Shown here in pieces: positions 1 through 11,869 of a stretch of DNA of 64,000 bases. This DNA comes from Solea solea (lineage: Eukaryota; Chordata; Actinopteri; Pleuronectiformes; Soleidae): contig NC_081153.1 in the NCBI RefSeq assembly GCF_958295425.1, positions 3,808,888 to 3,872,887 of the forward strand. The letters run 5' to 3'. Position 1 is the stretch's first letter, and every line of letters begins with the position of its first letter. The notes below the pieces were generated by a model. That model was given only the letters and a program-made list of their open reading frames with translations. It was not told the origin of the DNA and ran no database searches. Made by a program: the position numbers and the translations under genes.

Positions 1-957
1 CCCTTCTACAGGGTCAATGGGGAGAAGTTAACCAGCGCAGATTGTTGCCTCTCCCCCTTTTCCTCTCATCCACTTGTCTCCTTTCCCCTTCTCTCTCCTC
101 CCTTCATCCCGCCCCACCTCCGACATCTTCACAACCTTTTTCATTCCCTTTTTTTTCCCCGTGTCACGTTTAATGAACGCGAAAGGGGAAGAAACTCGGG
201 CGCTAGGTGAAAAGAAATGAAGCTCCGCAACTCTATCACGACACAGGATGAATGAAAACGAGTCATTTTACGATGAGAAAAAGTCCCCGACTTATATATG
301 CAGCACTGAGTAGGTGCTTCACTTGTTTTCCTTAATAATTGTTAAATTGAATATTTTTTTTTTTTTAAATAGAAGCTCTGATAGGAAGCAACATTTGCGT
401 GGAAGAAAGGAAATCTTTGAAGAGCTTACATTCAGCACACAGTGGCCAAATGCCTGAGGATAAATGGTTGGAATCCATACAGTAACGCATCCACAGGCCT
501 TATCGCTGCCGTTCATATGTCTTAGCATGTGTGCGCGTGTTTCACAGCGTTCCACCTACATGTTCCAACCTGAGACGTCCACAGACAGAGGAAGCCGCGC
601 GGAGGATTAGGATTCTGCACTCCCCATAATCCCAGACACAAGATTCCTCCTCCAATCGCGCAGCAGGCAGCCTCCTGGCCCTCCCGGTGATCCATGCTGG
701 GAAATCAGGCAACAATACCAGTCAAGGCCATGCCTAAAGGCAAATGGATCTTTAGAGCAGGGGTTTCCTGCTGATTACCACCCCAAAAAGATTGCTTTCA
801 AGCACCCGGAGCGGAGGGAACCGGGGAGGGTTTGTGTTTACAGAGGATTGCATCTCAGAGAGCAATGTTTACCGTCGAGCCTTCGCGCTGTCATGTCAAT
901 TTAACTTACGTGCCCACACACGCAGAAAATCACCCGTCCGCCCACAAAGGTGAACAT
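1..957. other. Non-coding stretch, no gene seen
   Basis: It is pyrimidine-rich at the left edge, with a T-run at about 352-366. No frame shows family similarity and no repeat boundary can be read. Confidence 0.7.
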
Positions 958-962
958 ATATA

Positions 963-965
<3 letters not shown>

Positions 966-999
<34 letters not shown>
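966..999. repeat. (TA)n microsatellite
   Basis: An uninterrupted alternating TA tract of about 17 units. Confidence 0.97.
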
Positions 1000-1000
<1 letters not shown>

Positions 1001-1195
1001 CTTGAGCACTGAGCACACACTGCAAACATGCTACAATTATCACCACTGTTGCCAGCGAGAATAACCAAAACAACTTGTCTCCTTTTCCTTCTTGTTCTCC
1101 ACTTTTCTTTTCTGTCCCTCCTCGCCTCCCACTTGTTTCCTGTTGTATCTCCCTCCTGTATGAAAGCAGAGGTAGTGAGGTCTGCTAGTGATCAC

Positions 1196-1242
1196 AGAGG
1201 GAGGGAGGGAGAGAGAGAGGGAGAGAGGGAGAGAGGGAGAGG
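1196..1242. repeat. (GGGA)n/(GA)n purine tract
   Basis: A run of GGGA and GA units on the + strand. The charged open frame across it is low-complexity, not a gene. Confidence 0.9.
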
Positions 1243-1561
1243 TGATGGGCGGGATGGATGAGCCACAGAGACTAATGCTAATACAATAACAACATACTTC
1301 CCTGGTCAGTCGATACTTGCCAATACCTGGTGAAGAAAGGAAAACAGGAGAGAAAGCAGGAAGCCAGGGGGCGATACAGTAATAAGGTCACAACCTCATA
1401 CATAGTTAGTCTGGCATTTGCTGTTTCTTCAAATTGAAATTTACTTCCACTATAGCTGTGACCCCGTGCGTGTACTAGTTTGCCCCGCAGCTTATCTGTG
1501 CGTCCTCAGGGTTAAGATGATGTTTGACAGCATCTCTGGTTTCAGTTGTTGTTGCGTTGTG

Positions 1562-1562
<1 letters not shown>

Positions 1563-1633
<71 letters not shown>
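1563..1633. repeat. (GT)n microsatellite
   Basis: About 35 uninterrupted GT units, one of the longest GT tracts in the window. Confidence 0.98.
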
Positions 1634-1636
<3 letters not shown>

Positions 1637-1823
1637 TGGCCATGAGACAAGCCTGGATGGTGTTTTATAGGAATCATTGATCGAGAGGCACACATTGATG
1701 AGCTGAGGCGAGGCGGCGTTGTGAATGAAGCAGGATATAGTGATGACCCAGGGGGAATCACAACACACTCCAGCCTGATCTCCTGCAAAGCCGCTTGGAA
1801 CCTGATGTTGTCCACCCTGATAA

Positions 1824-1827
<4 letters not shown>

Positions 1828-1868
<41 letters not shown>

Positions 1869-1906
1869 GTCTCTCTCTCTCTGACTCCTCTGTCTCTCTC
1901 TCTCTG
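1828..1906. repeat. (CT)n microsatellite, interrupted
   Basis: A CT tract with GTCTGT and GACTCCTCTGT interruptions. Confidence 0.95.
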
Positions 1907-2104
1907 TTTTCTGGGCCTGATGAATGCAGAGTGAATCAATAATTCTATTCCCCTGCTGGATACCTGATAAAATTTACAAGGACAAGCTTAATAAATTACT
2001 AATGGGGTGGCCAATCAGTTTGTGTGCTTGCCTGTGTGTAGGTGTGTGTGTGTGTGTGTCAGGGCCTGTGTTTCACTTCAAATTCCTGCCTGCTCATTTG
2101 TTTG

Positions 2105-2106
<2 letters not shown>

Positions 2107-2146
<40 letters not shown>
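2107..2146. repeat. (GT)n microsatellite
   Basis: About 20 GT units; a shorter GT run precedes it at about 2041-2059. Confidence 0.95.
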
Positions 2147-2148
<2 letters not shown>

Positions 2149-2315
2149 TCCTCAGCCCTTTGCTGCCAGTTAAATGTGTCCGAGCACATCCCCACTGTAA
2201 TCTCAATCTTCGTGTGTACTGTGCCTTTTTCCAAGTTTTTGTCAATGTTGTGTTATTTAGCTACAAAAATGCTGTTCCCACAACATCCATTTGAACCTTT
2301 CGCCGAGTTATAGCC

Positions 2316-2316
<1 letters not shown>

Positions 2317-2351
<35 letters not shown>
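2317..2351. repeat. (ATT)n microsatellite
   Basis: About 11 ATT units. Confidence 0.96.
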
Positions 2352-2547
2352 GTTTAGTTGGTTTTCTTTTTATCATCAAAGGGAGTTTATTTAAATCCAG
2401 AAACAGAACCCTTAGGAATTTGAAATGTTTACTGCAATCCCGATGAAAAACATTGTTTCTGAAACTCAGACACGAGGCCCAGGCTTACTCTGTGTTCATA
2501 CACATACAAAAATGTCCCACCGTCTTTGTCATGGCCTCGGTCAGGCT

Positions 2548-2864
2548 TGCATTTCCACTGAAAACACCACCCTTACTTGGTAGGCGGGGTGTGGGCTGTG
2601 CCCGACGTATCGTGGCGTTGTACCGGTGTGCCGACAACGGAGCAGCTCATTTTTATTCCTCCTTGGTTTTGTCTCAACAAGACGTCAAAGCTTTGTATGA
2701 CAACAGACTTGCGGACGTTGAAGAAACACCCGACCGTCGCAAGGGAGTGGCGGTTTTCTGTCGCCCCAGTCAGCTGATTCCATTACTCTGGTACGCAAAG
2801 GGAAGGATACGGAAAAACGGAACAGTTGGGGCCAGTTATTTTGTTGCTATTCCTAATGGAAATG
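2548..2864. mobile_element. Possible non-autonomous DNA transposon remnant
   Basis: The block is framed by short inverted ends, CATTTCCACTG on the left and CTAATGGAAATG on the right, resembling the TTTCCAC/GTGGAAA ends of the element inside 8863-9717. A 197-codon open frame crosses it but resembles no family I know and continues into simple sequence. Boundaries are approximate. Confidence 0.35.
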
Positions 2865-3322
2865 GAGTCATTCCTTGGTACCGTACGGCTTATATTGTAT
2901 GTGTGTGTGCGTCAGAGCTGAGAATTATCATGTCACCAAAAGGAAACAACAAGGTGACAGTGATGGGCTGTAAAAACCTGATGTACATAGGGAAAAGGAC
3001 TTTGGCTGTTTTGTTTTCCTGTCTCCACCAGCATGTCTTTCTTTAACTGCTCCGTTACAAAGTCAACATACAGGTTAATGTGGGCTTGATGGTGTTTAAG
3101 TGAGGTCGTCACACACATGCACAGGCAACATTAGCAGCTGTCAATCACACAGGTGTCCACATGTATGTGTCATGCACTATCATCTATTTTCCCAATAAAT
3201 GGGAACAAAATTCACAAAAATTGAAGATGTAATCATGTTCTCCTTGAAAAAAGCTGACACCAGCGACCACGAGACCGTTCCTCAGAAGAATGTTTACTGA
3301 TTTTATAAATCAAGTGACAAGT

Positions 3323-3350
3323 AGACAGACAGACAGACAGACAGACAGAC
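3323..3350. repeat. (AGAC)n microsatellite
   Basis: Seven AGAC units. Confidence 0.95.
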
Positions 3351-3359
3351 TTCGATTCA

Positions 3360-6300
3360 AAATGAGTTCCTTTTGAAAGCAACTGCTACTTCTGCCCGAC
3401 TTCCTGGACTTCCTGGACTTGTGGACCTCTATGTCCGTTTCCATACCCTCTCTGACCCATCAGTGGCCGGCAGTCTGTCGACATCCCACTTTTTAGTAGG
3501 TTTCCGTCACTGATGGAGGAGCAAATTAAACCTGAGTAGAGTCGAGCTGCATTAGAGAATCTATACCTTGAACTATGGGTGAACAGTTTCCGTGCGTGGT
3601 GTTTTTGTTGTACCTGAGTTCCCCCCCCCTAAAAAAAAATAAGGCCCCTCATTGGTGAACAATGGTGTATATGATTCTGTGAAGCAAAGAGTGAGAGATC
3701 CCACTTGTGTGTCTCCAGTGTCTCTCCTCCACTACCCGGCATAACATCAATGGATCTTTTGAGGATTGCTATCTTCAAAAGGCAAACCCGGCTTTGCTCC
3801 CTCAGACAAGACTGTAATTATTTTGCATTTGCATGATAAGTGCGTCTGCCTGTGTACGCATTTATGTAGGCTATGAGTGCTTAAACGCACATTAGCCGCA
3901 GTCAGGAGCGGGCTCTCGTCTTTCATCTCGGCGTAAAACAGGGGAAGAGGCCCTTTTTTTTTTAATGTGGAGCCTGGATCGCTGTCTCTTTGCTCTTCAT
4001 CTGAGTGTTCATCATTAGCCACTGTCAGCCGGAGAGCTTTGAAGTGGAGTCGGGGGCTCTCTCACGATGTGGAATAGTTATGACACTTGGACTCGGTGTT
4101 TGTGTGCGTTTCCATGTGGCGCCGCTTGCATTTGCGTACGTACGTACGACGCCATCAGAGAGGAGGAACATTGCTGTGTGTGTGTGTTGCACTGAGAAGA
4201 GGCTCTTCATCATTTATTCTGCATGCACATTAGCAGTGATGCCGCATGCACTAATCAGAGAGGAGTTGTTGTCTTGGGTCTTTTCTGAGCACACGACTGT
4301 TCTAATAGCTCCCTATGCTTCACTGACCCTGGTGAAGAGCGGATGCACAAATAATAATGGCTAAAAGCTGGAACACAAACGGGGTAAATGAGTGTGTTGA
4401 ACGCTCGCTCCGCCTTGTGAGATGTACAATATCAATATGATGCATAGCTTCACGCACACGTAAACACACACGGACAAATAATAAAAAAACAAAACCTTTT
4501 TTGAGTGGTGTGCGATCTCCCAAGGCCTCATTAGCTGCTGTGAGCACTGAAGCATAACTGCATACATAGTGTATGTGCACACACACACAGCAGCCCGCAC
4601 TGTGAACACTTGACTGGCCTGAAAGCTTGTCTCAGTGGGCAGTCAGGTGCACCGTGTAGCAGTGCTGCTGTTTAGTTTATTAATTATGGATTAATGTTTA
4701 TTCAGTCTGGGTGTACCGCAGCTTTCTGTCTTGTTTGCTTTTCTTTAGGTAGCTATTTCAGCGGTTTATAAATGTGGACGAAACCTGCTAAAAACGGCTC
4801 ATTATAACACCGCGGTGTTCATCGTGTTGTCGTGGCGTCACAAACGCACCAGAAACCGAGCAGTGGTGACTTTTTTTTCCATCTTTTACTTCAGTCTCTC
4901 ATGAAATGATCCCACTGACGAAAAATTATTTTGAGTTTCAAGTTTTTAAAAGTGAAAATCACTACACATTAGGGTCCAAGCAGCACAAGGTGCAGAGGAG
5001 TTATTTTTATCCTTATTTTCAAAAATGCTCCAAAACTCACAGATCTGACCCGGTGAGAATTTACGTCTGACAGTAGTTTGGGGAATGTGCGTTGAATATC
5101 GGATGTGGGAGGGGCCAGTAAGTGCACCGCCCCCTGTCCAAATTCAACCTGAACAGCACAAGTATCGTACATGTTCGGGATGAAGAAAAAATGACATCAT
5201 GACCATGACCCAAACCCAAGAGGAAGGCTGCCCTATTTTTTGTTGTTTGAATGCCCGCCGCAGTGCTCTTCATCACAAATGATGAAGAGCAGATGAAATG
5301 ACCCGGGTCTTGCATTCCCCGTTAATGCAGATGACGAAAACCCCATTTAACCCCGGGATTGAAGCCGTTCTTGTGTCCGTTGAAAACAGGGTATTAGAGA
5401 TAGACCCAATGAAGTGCACACACTCTCTCTCCTCTGTGTCCTCTGCTGAGAGCCATTCATCAAAGACAAGATAGTGAAACAACACAGGACAGATTTCCTT
5501 TTTTCTGTTTTTTTGCCCAGATACCCATCTTCAGCAGGATGTTAAGGGCATCTGGTGCAGAAAAAAAAGAAAAAAAAAATCTGATGCAAGTGCTATCCTG
5601 CTCTTGAGGTTTTCATTGTTGCCCAATTCCCGGTCAGGTCTCCTCCCTCTTCCCCGAAAAGAGGTCATTAATCGTGAGCTTGTGTAGAAGCTATTAGAGC
5701 TACTCAGTTTAAGAACACATGCAATGGTTCTGATATTATTGTGTGCAAACCTGGTAAGTCCATTAATCCCTGCAGAGCCATGGAGTGTAATTCACTTTTC
5801 CAAGTTGGTATCCTGTGCTCTTGGGTCACTTGTTCACTTATCTGTGGTTATAAACCAAATCAATGTCAAAAAGAAATCCTATTAAGTCTTTCTATATTCC
5901 AATCCCGTACTTCCTATAAAACATTAAAATCGCTGTAACGCTGAGTCATGTTATCAGCCTTCACTACAGAGCTGAGGACACGCCAGCGCAGCATCACTGA
6001 ACTCTGAAAGTCTCCTGTGAACATCACAGTCTGCATCATTTAGATTCTTCATATTCAGGTGTGGTTTAACGACCTGAACAAGTGGAACAGCAGGCGGACA
6101 CGACTGAAGTTTCACTGTCAATTCAAAATGGTACTTTTCCCATAATAATCGGAGACTCATAAGAGACAGATGCTGATTTCTGGTCATGTTTAGGGTTAAT
6201 GCTCCACTTTATGGACATGAACACATCCTTTTAATTATGACTATTTCAAATCACAAGCTGGACATTTTTGTCCTCATCAAACCAGTATAATCTCACGGCA

Positions 6301-7140
6301 GGCTAGTGTGTGATATAAAGCAGAAACATAACCTGATTAAAGATGTGTTTAAACTATTTAATCAAACTATTTCTTATGGGCGTTATTTAAAGATTACGCA
6401 TGTGTGTCTTAATTGTCATCAGTTAGCAAAGGGAACGATAGGTGGACGCACAGAGGGCGGCGACTTTACACCAGATCAATAATAAAGATCCTTTCCTTCT
6501 ACATGAGACCGCCTCGCCCATTTCCACCACCACCACCATCATCATCGTCATCATCACCCCCATAATGACCGACAGCCTTAATCACTGTCCTAATAACAGC
6601 AGAGCAGATTAATAAAGCATACCATAAATGATTACCTCCATCATTAATCCATCCCATGGCTAGTTAAAGCCACAAGTATGAACTATTGGGACAGGAGGTT
6701 TCATGTGTTAGCGGCCAGATTGAACACACCGAGCGGCTGGGAACGCATTACAGAAACATGTGATTTGATTAATCCCATTGGCGGGGAGTGGAAACATGAT
6801 TATGCAGCCGGGGTCCAGCGCTGTTCGCCTGAGAAGAGCAGAAAAACACAACCAAGAACTGAGAGATTTACACTGGAGACGGTGTGTTGTCCTCGCAGTA
6901 GATTTAAGACGAAGCCCGGGCGTCTCTCTCTCATTAGCCGTGTTTGGAGCAGACTGCATCAGCTCCACTGATTCATTTGGGAAATCCATCTATATATTGC
7001 GAAAACCCTCCTTATGGCTGCGCTGGAGGCTCAGCCAGTTAGTGTGGATGATGACAGAGCTGATTCAGACTTAATAAATAACAGAGTGTTACTGGAGGTA
7101 TCACCTGATGAATATTGCATTCCCGTTCCTGCCCGCCTGT
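3360..7140. other. Non-coding stretch, no gene seen
   Basis: It contains poly-A/T runs, a triple CGTA palindromic run near 4136-4147 and CCA/ATC-rich sequence near 6525-6555. No frame shows a domain or credible exon. Blocks rich in TAAT cores (for example 6575-6665) could be enhancers but cannot be shown from sequence alone. Confidence 0.6.
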
Positions 7141-7143
7141 CTT

Positions 7144-7190
7144 TCTGCCTGCCTGCCTGCCTGTCTGTCTGTCTGTCTGCCTGTCTGTGA
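7144..7190. repeat. (CTGC/CTGT)n tetranucleotide repeat
   Basis: Tandem CTGC units change to CTGT units midway. Confidence 0.93.
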
Positions 7191-7674
7191 GACTACCTGG
7201 CCAAACGCCAGGCTTCCTGTGCTATTCAGAGGAAATATCCAGTTGGGCTACGCGTCGACAGCTGGCAGGGTTGGAGGCACTCTGCATTGGAAAAACACCC
7301 ACAGTGGCAGGCGTCGAACGCAAAAGACAACTTCTTCCTCGTCTGCGGCGCTGAAGCGGGTTCCAAAAAAAAACTGTAACGCACCGCCCATCTGACATGC
7401 GCCGCGGGTGAATTTTATACCAGCTGGAGAGCAGGGGAGCTAAGAAAGAGGTGATGGGGGGGGAAGGGGGGGGGGACAGTTTTGAAGACAGAGAATAAAT
7501 TATCACCTTCAACAGATTATTACCGGGAAAGGTGTTTGGAAGTGTGGCGCTGTGCTCTGAGGAACATGTGTGGGCTTGCACCTTCATATCTCTCTGTGAT
7601 GTCAAAAATGTTCTCCGGTGTCACAGCTGCACTTTATTGATGCTCCAGAAAAATGTAAATAAATGCATAAAAAA

Positions 7675-8862
7675 TGTTTACGGTGAAAGAGAAACAAACG
7701 TGAACATGAAGAAAAATCAAAATGTTGAATAAGATAATATAAGTCCTTTATTAGTAATGTAATAAGGTAATATTAATAATAAACATGCATTTTTAAAAAA
7801 AGTACAATATTTAAAGAGTTAAAAATATAAATAATAAAAACACACTAAAAAAGTAGGAAAAAAGAGAAAGTTTGAAGGGGAAAAAACTAGAAAGTAGCGA
7901 TAGCTGCTGCAACAGGCGCCATCTTAGCTGTATGATGAGTTATCAAAGCAGTTTTATTGATGTGACTATTTAAAAATGGATTTCTTTGGATGACATTTGA
8001 CCCTTTGATATAACATCACGTTTAAGGCAACACACAGTGAGATGGTTTCAATTCATAATAGAAAATCAAAAGTAAGTGGATAGAAAAATAAACCATTTTC
8101 TCAACTATAAGTGACAGGAATGATTTAATGAGGCTCTTGTTTTCGAGCGCATGACTCTGTGTTTTGTTCTCACCATCTGTCAAGTGCTTTACAGGGATTA
8201 GGGACATTTTTGCAACATGAGAAGATGAATAATAATCCAGACAATACGGCATCATGAGGTTGTCATCATGTGTGCGCGGTACATCCTGTAATCAGGCAAC
8301 TCTAATAATACTCTGAATGTAACCAGAGAAAGCGCTCAGAGAGCACACATCTCAGTGAGACAGTGAGATTCCCACAGTGGATCTGGATCTCAGCCAAAAC
8401 TCCACTTTAAAAGAGTTTCAAAGTTTCCCCTCGCATCCAAAAGCTTTCTTTTCTTTCCACTGACTTTCAGACTGCAGGTATTTAGCCTCTGTCGGGGTTT
8501 GTTAACTGTCTGGAGAGTCGTTATGTGAAACAATGTGGGTCGTTCAGCCTCTGACCCAGATTCAGGGTTGTTAGTTTCAATTGAGTCGAGGTCTGAATGA
8601 GGGTCGACCCCGCCAAATTTAATTATTTCTTCCTCGGGCCATAACATCCACCCCCAGAATATTTTATCACAATCTGTGTGCTTAACTTTTTTATTTTTTT
8701 TTGTAAAGTTTGGTTTCTTGGCAGGCCAAAGCCACACATGCTGGCAAGGAACTTAACCTCATGGTGGAGGTAACAATGTCATGAGGACATAATTGTAACG
8801 TGACGGTGAAATGGTTGGACGTCATTATCCTACCAAGTGTAGTGTATCCACTTTAGATTGTT
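7675..8862. other. AT-rich non-coding stretch
   Basis: Very AT-rich from 7730 to 7860, with repeated AATAATA and TAAAAATA motifs. No gene or readable transposon end is seen. Confidence 0.6.
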
Positions 8863-9034
8863 TTAACCCTTTAACACCAAGCGTACTCTGCATTATTACG
8901 GCAATTTCATTCGCGCTGTTACAGGAAGCCAGCCAATCAGCGAGAGAGTTGCACAAACGCATAGTTTCCTTTTTTTTTACTATTCAAATTTCTAATTTAA
9001 CATGCAACATTTATAAATAAAACTTTTCGTTTTA

Positions 9035-9168
9035 CTTCATTTAAGCCACTTTTCCACCTGTGGTCCCGGCTCGCCTCGGCACGGCCCGGTTTAGGTTGTT
9101 TTTTCAACTACAAAATAGTACCTCCTCGACGTGGCCGGAGTCATCACTGCACGGCTGCGGTGACTTTG

Positions 9169-9199
<31 letters not shown>

Positions 9200-9585
9200 A
9201 AGGAGTGACGAGTGACTTGTAAAGCAGTTGTTTTCAGTGTAACTGAATCATTAGAATCAGTGAATTAAAACTATTTGTTCAGTACTTCCTCTGTGACCGG
9301 AGCGCAGACTAAAATACAGCAGCAGGGTCTGTGTTGCAGCTTGTGACTGCAATACACCAGACTCCTCAGTTAAATACTGAGATTTTAGACATTTCCCTGG
9401 TAATTGTTGGAGATTAACACACATTTTTTTTAGGATTGTGAAGTCTTTTTAACTGATCTACAGTTCGGCATCGTTCCGCTTGATTCTTGTGTCAGACGTC
9501 ACTCACTGACTGAAACAGTGGCCGGCAGTCAGGTTCTAAAAAAAAGAACCTGTTACCAGGTACTATGCTAGTGGAAACTTAACTT
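9035..9585 (+). mobile_element. Nested DNA-transposon copy, family also at 11.6 and 53 kb
   Basis: The block starts with a TTTCCACCTGTGG segment and ends at TAGTGGAAAC. It shares ATTTGTTCAGTACTTCCTC, GACCGGAGC and the TTTTTAACTGATCTACAG region with the copies at 11590-11850 and 52790-53330. A (CA)n tract lies inside. The inverted TTTCCAC/GTGGAAA ends suggest a non-autonomous DNA transposon, but no target-site duplication can be read with confidence. Confidence 0.6.
9173..9199. repeat. (CA)n microsatellite inside the nested element
   Basis: About 13 CA units that arose within the transposon copy. Confidence 0.95.
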
Positions 9586-9944
9586 AACATGCGCTAAATT
9601 GTAAACAACTGCCAGATATTGGAAGTTATTCTGGGAAACTGGGGAAAAAAAGCACTTTTTCTGGCTAAAGTAAGCAAAAAACTACAACATTTTGAGGCTT
9701 AGGTGTTAAAGGGTTAATGGATGCTGGTTTGGCATTCTTCTCCCTTACCCTTACCTTAACCATCACACCTAAGTGTCTAACACAAACCCAAACCCATTTC
9801 AAACCCTAAAACCAGGTCTAAATAAAAGCCAGTTAAAGTTGTGTGGACCAGCAAACTGCTGCTGCTTTACCTCGTGTGTGTCAGTCAAGTCTGTGTATGT
9901 GTGCTTGATTGTGCCAGCGTGTGTCAACACTGCACCAGCTGGTG

Positions 9945-9946
<2 letters not shown>

Positions 9947-9973
<27 letters not shown>
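9947..9973. repeat. (GT)n microsatellite
   Basis: About 13 GT units. Confidence 0.95.
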
Positions 9974-9977
<4 letters not shown>

Positions 9978-10282
9978 GGGAGAAACATTATTGTTGAAAA
10001 CATACAAGCAGGGAAAGGAAAGAGTGGGGAACCTAATCAGCCAATCAGGAAGCAGATTAGCAGGCTGGGTCGGCAGCGGGGGGGACGGAGGGTGCGGTGT
10101 GAGGCAGCGGAATTTATTTTTTTTTTTTTGGTTAGCAACACAGCAGCCAATCACAATCCATAAATGGACCAAAACAACTTTATACACCAGTGACCCTGTC
10201 TGGGTGTGTGTGTGTGTATGTAGAAGGAAAATAAGCACAGGCAAAAACTGCCAGCTCCAGGGATTTTTGGCAGCTGCCCAAA

Positions 10283-10324
10283 ATGTGTGTGTCTGCGTGT
10301 GTGTGCGTGTGTGTGTGTGTGTGT
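10283..10324. repeat. (GT)n microsatellite with CT/GC interruptions
   Basis: GT units broken by CTGC and GC. Similar GT runs lie at 10205-10220 and 10469-10503. Confidence 0.93.
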
Positions 10325-10631
10325 AAGTCAGTCTCTAAAGTGGATGGACAGAGTGCGCACAGACTTACTGATTAATTTGACATGGTTCACTGTTTTGGCA
10401 TGCACTCACCGCTTCACCAAGTGCGTGTCAGTTAAAGTAAATGTGTATATGCATGTGTTTGTGTATACTTGTGTGTGTGTGTGTGTGTGCGTGCGTGTGT
10501 GTTTGGGTGAGTGACAGCTCTGACCTTTTCAATATGCCTGTTAAACCTGAGCTCTTGTCCCAGTGCAGACGTGCCTGTGTCAACTCCAGCACTCTGACAT
10601 GAAGGTCAAACTCTCTCCTGTTGGAGTGTGG

Positions 10632-10649
10632 GCACACAGACACACACAG

Positions 10650-10690
<41 letters not shown>
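10632..10690. repeat. (CA)n microsatellite
   Basis: CA units with AGA and GC interruptions at the left. Confidence 0.95.
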
Positions 10691-10691
<1 letters not shown>

Positions 10692-10831
10692 TGTTTCCTG
10701 TCATGTTGTTCCCATCTCCTCTATAAATAATGTGCTCTCTGCACCCACTAGCTTGTCCAGGCAATTACCACATCATACTGATGCATCTCCTCTGCTCCCC
10801 ACCAGGCGATCATTGATTTAGTCATTCTCGC

Positions 10832-10876
10832 TCTTTTTTCTTTTTTCTTTCTTCTTCTTCTTCTTCTTCTCTTCCT
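10832..10876. repeat. (CTT)n microsatellite
   Basis: T-rich start followed by CTT units. The lysine/arginine-rich minus-strand frame over it is low-complexity. Confidence 0.93.
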
Positions 10877-11589
10877 TTGGTGGCAGCAGTTTTCTGGTCC
10901 TGTTACCGTGGTCACCAGCGTGGCTCCTGTCATAGGTTGGATCCCAGGCAGGGAGAGCGGTTGTGATTGGTGGGACTGTTGCAGTCATCACAAACACGCC
11001 TGCTGGCCTTTGTATTTGAGCAGCAGTTTCGTGTGACGCCTTCAACTTTGTCACATGGAAGTTGGTGGTGATGTTTTCTTCTTCACGCCCCTCACAGCGA
11101 CTGTTCAGTGGTTGTTGCTCAGCACAACAGCAGTTTCTATTTCTTACTGTCAGATTTGACATTTGTTGCACCCTGGGTGAAAGATCCTTTACTTGTGAGG
11201 TTTTTTTTTCCATGATAAAAAAGCTATTTTGACTGTTTCTCATCACCCTTGTTAGAGATAAAGACAGAGTATGTGATACCATGTTAAGTCCAATATGCAG
11301 CAAATTACAATTTGTGAATATGGGCTATACAAATTGATTTATTGATGGATTTCTTTTCAGGATAAATGGTTGTGCTGTGTAATGGCTCTCGCTCTAATGG
11401 CAGGACTGTTAGACAAATTCATACTCAACTCGTTTTGCCAATATTGATGCATTTTATTGACGTTATTATCCAGCTCATATTCTTTTTTTCCTTTGCATTT
11501 TCTTTGCAGCATAGGCAGTTGTTGCTGGTGCTGGAGACAACACTGTCTCTCTGTTGTGTTAACAGAGTTGGAGAAATCTAGTTCTAATT

Positions 11590-11855
11590 TACAAAGTTTA
11601 TGATGTAATTTTTTGCGATTAACACACGTTTTCAGGATTTTTTAGTCTTTTTAACTGAACTACAGTTTGGTAATTGTTCGCTTTGAGTCTTGTGCCTCTT
11701 CCAGTGACGGCACTCTGACAACGTCACGCATAGTATCGGCTCGGCTCGCTTGGAGCCTCGCCTGAGCACGTACTAAAAAAAAGTACCAGGTACTATCGCT
11801 AATGGAAAAGCAAATTAACCGTGCCGTGCTGTACCGAGGCCAGTCGAGTAGCGCT
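11590..11855 (+). mobile_element. Truncated copy of the TTTCCAC-ended DNA transposon family
   Basis: It matches the 3' half of the 9035-9585 element: GATTAACACACNTTTT, the TTTTTAACTGANCTACAGTT region and CCAGGTACTAT. It continues through a TAATGGAAAAGC segment into a GC-rich CGTGCCGTGCTG block. The 5' half is missing. Confidence 0.55.
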
Positions 11856-11869
11856 GGCTGAAACACGCC

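Larger units (their letters stand above)
8863..9717 (+). mobile_element. piggyBac-like MITE flanked by TTAA, with a second element inside
   Basis: TTAA at 8863-8866 is followed by CCCTTTAACACC; the right end is its inverse, GGTGTTAAAGGG, followed by TTAA at 9714-9717. A TTAA target site plus CCC-initial inverted ends is the piggyBac-superfamily signature. Related sequence in inverted orientation occurs at 19889-20534. The interior (about 9035-9580) is a different repeat, also found near 11590-11850 and 52790-53330, so this element was probably a landing site. No transposase is encoded. Confidence 0.75.

Noticed and set aside
1475..1939. 154-codon minus-strand frame with His-Thr and Arg-Glu repeats
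   Set aside because: It is a translation of the (GT)n and (CT)n microsatellites.
2453..3046. 197-codon open frame on the + strand
   Set aside because: No domain or family resemblance; it overlaps a probable transposon remnant with TTTCCAC/GGAAATG ends and a GT run.
10904..10920. Third RFX X-box (GTTACCGTGGTCAC)
   Set aside because: The second half-site is too far from GGYAAC.
10818..11303. 161-codon minus-strand frame with a lysine-rich end
   Set aside because: The lysine run is the (CTT)n repeat; the remaining residues match nothing known and no exon signals frame it.
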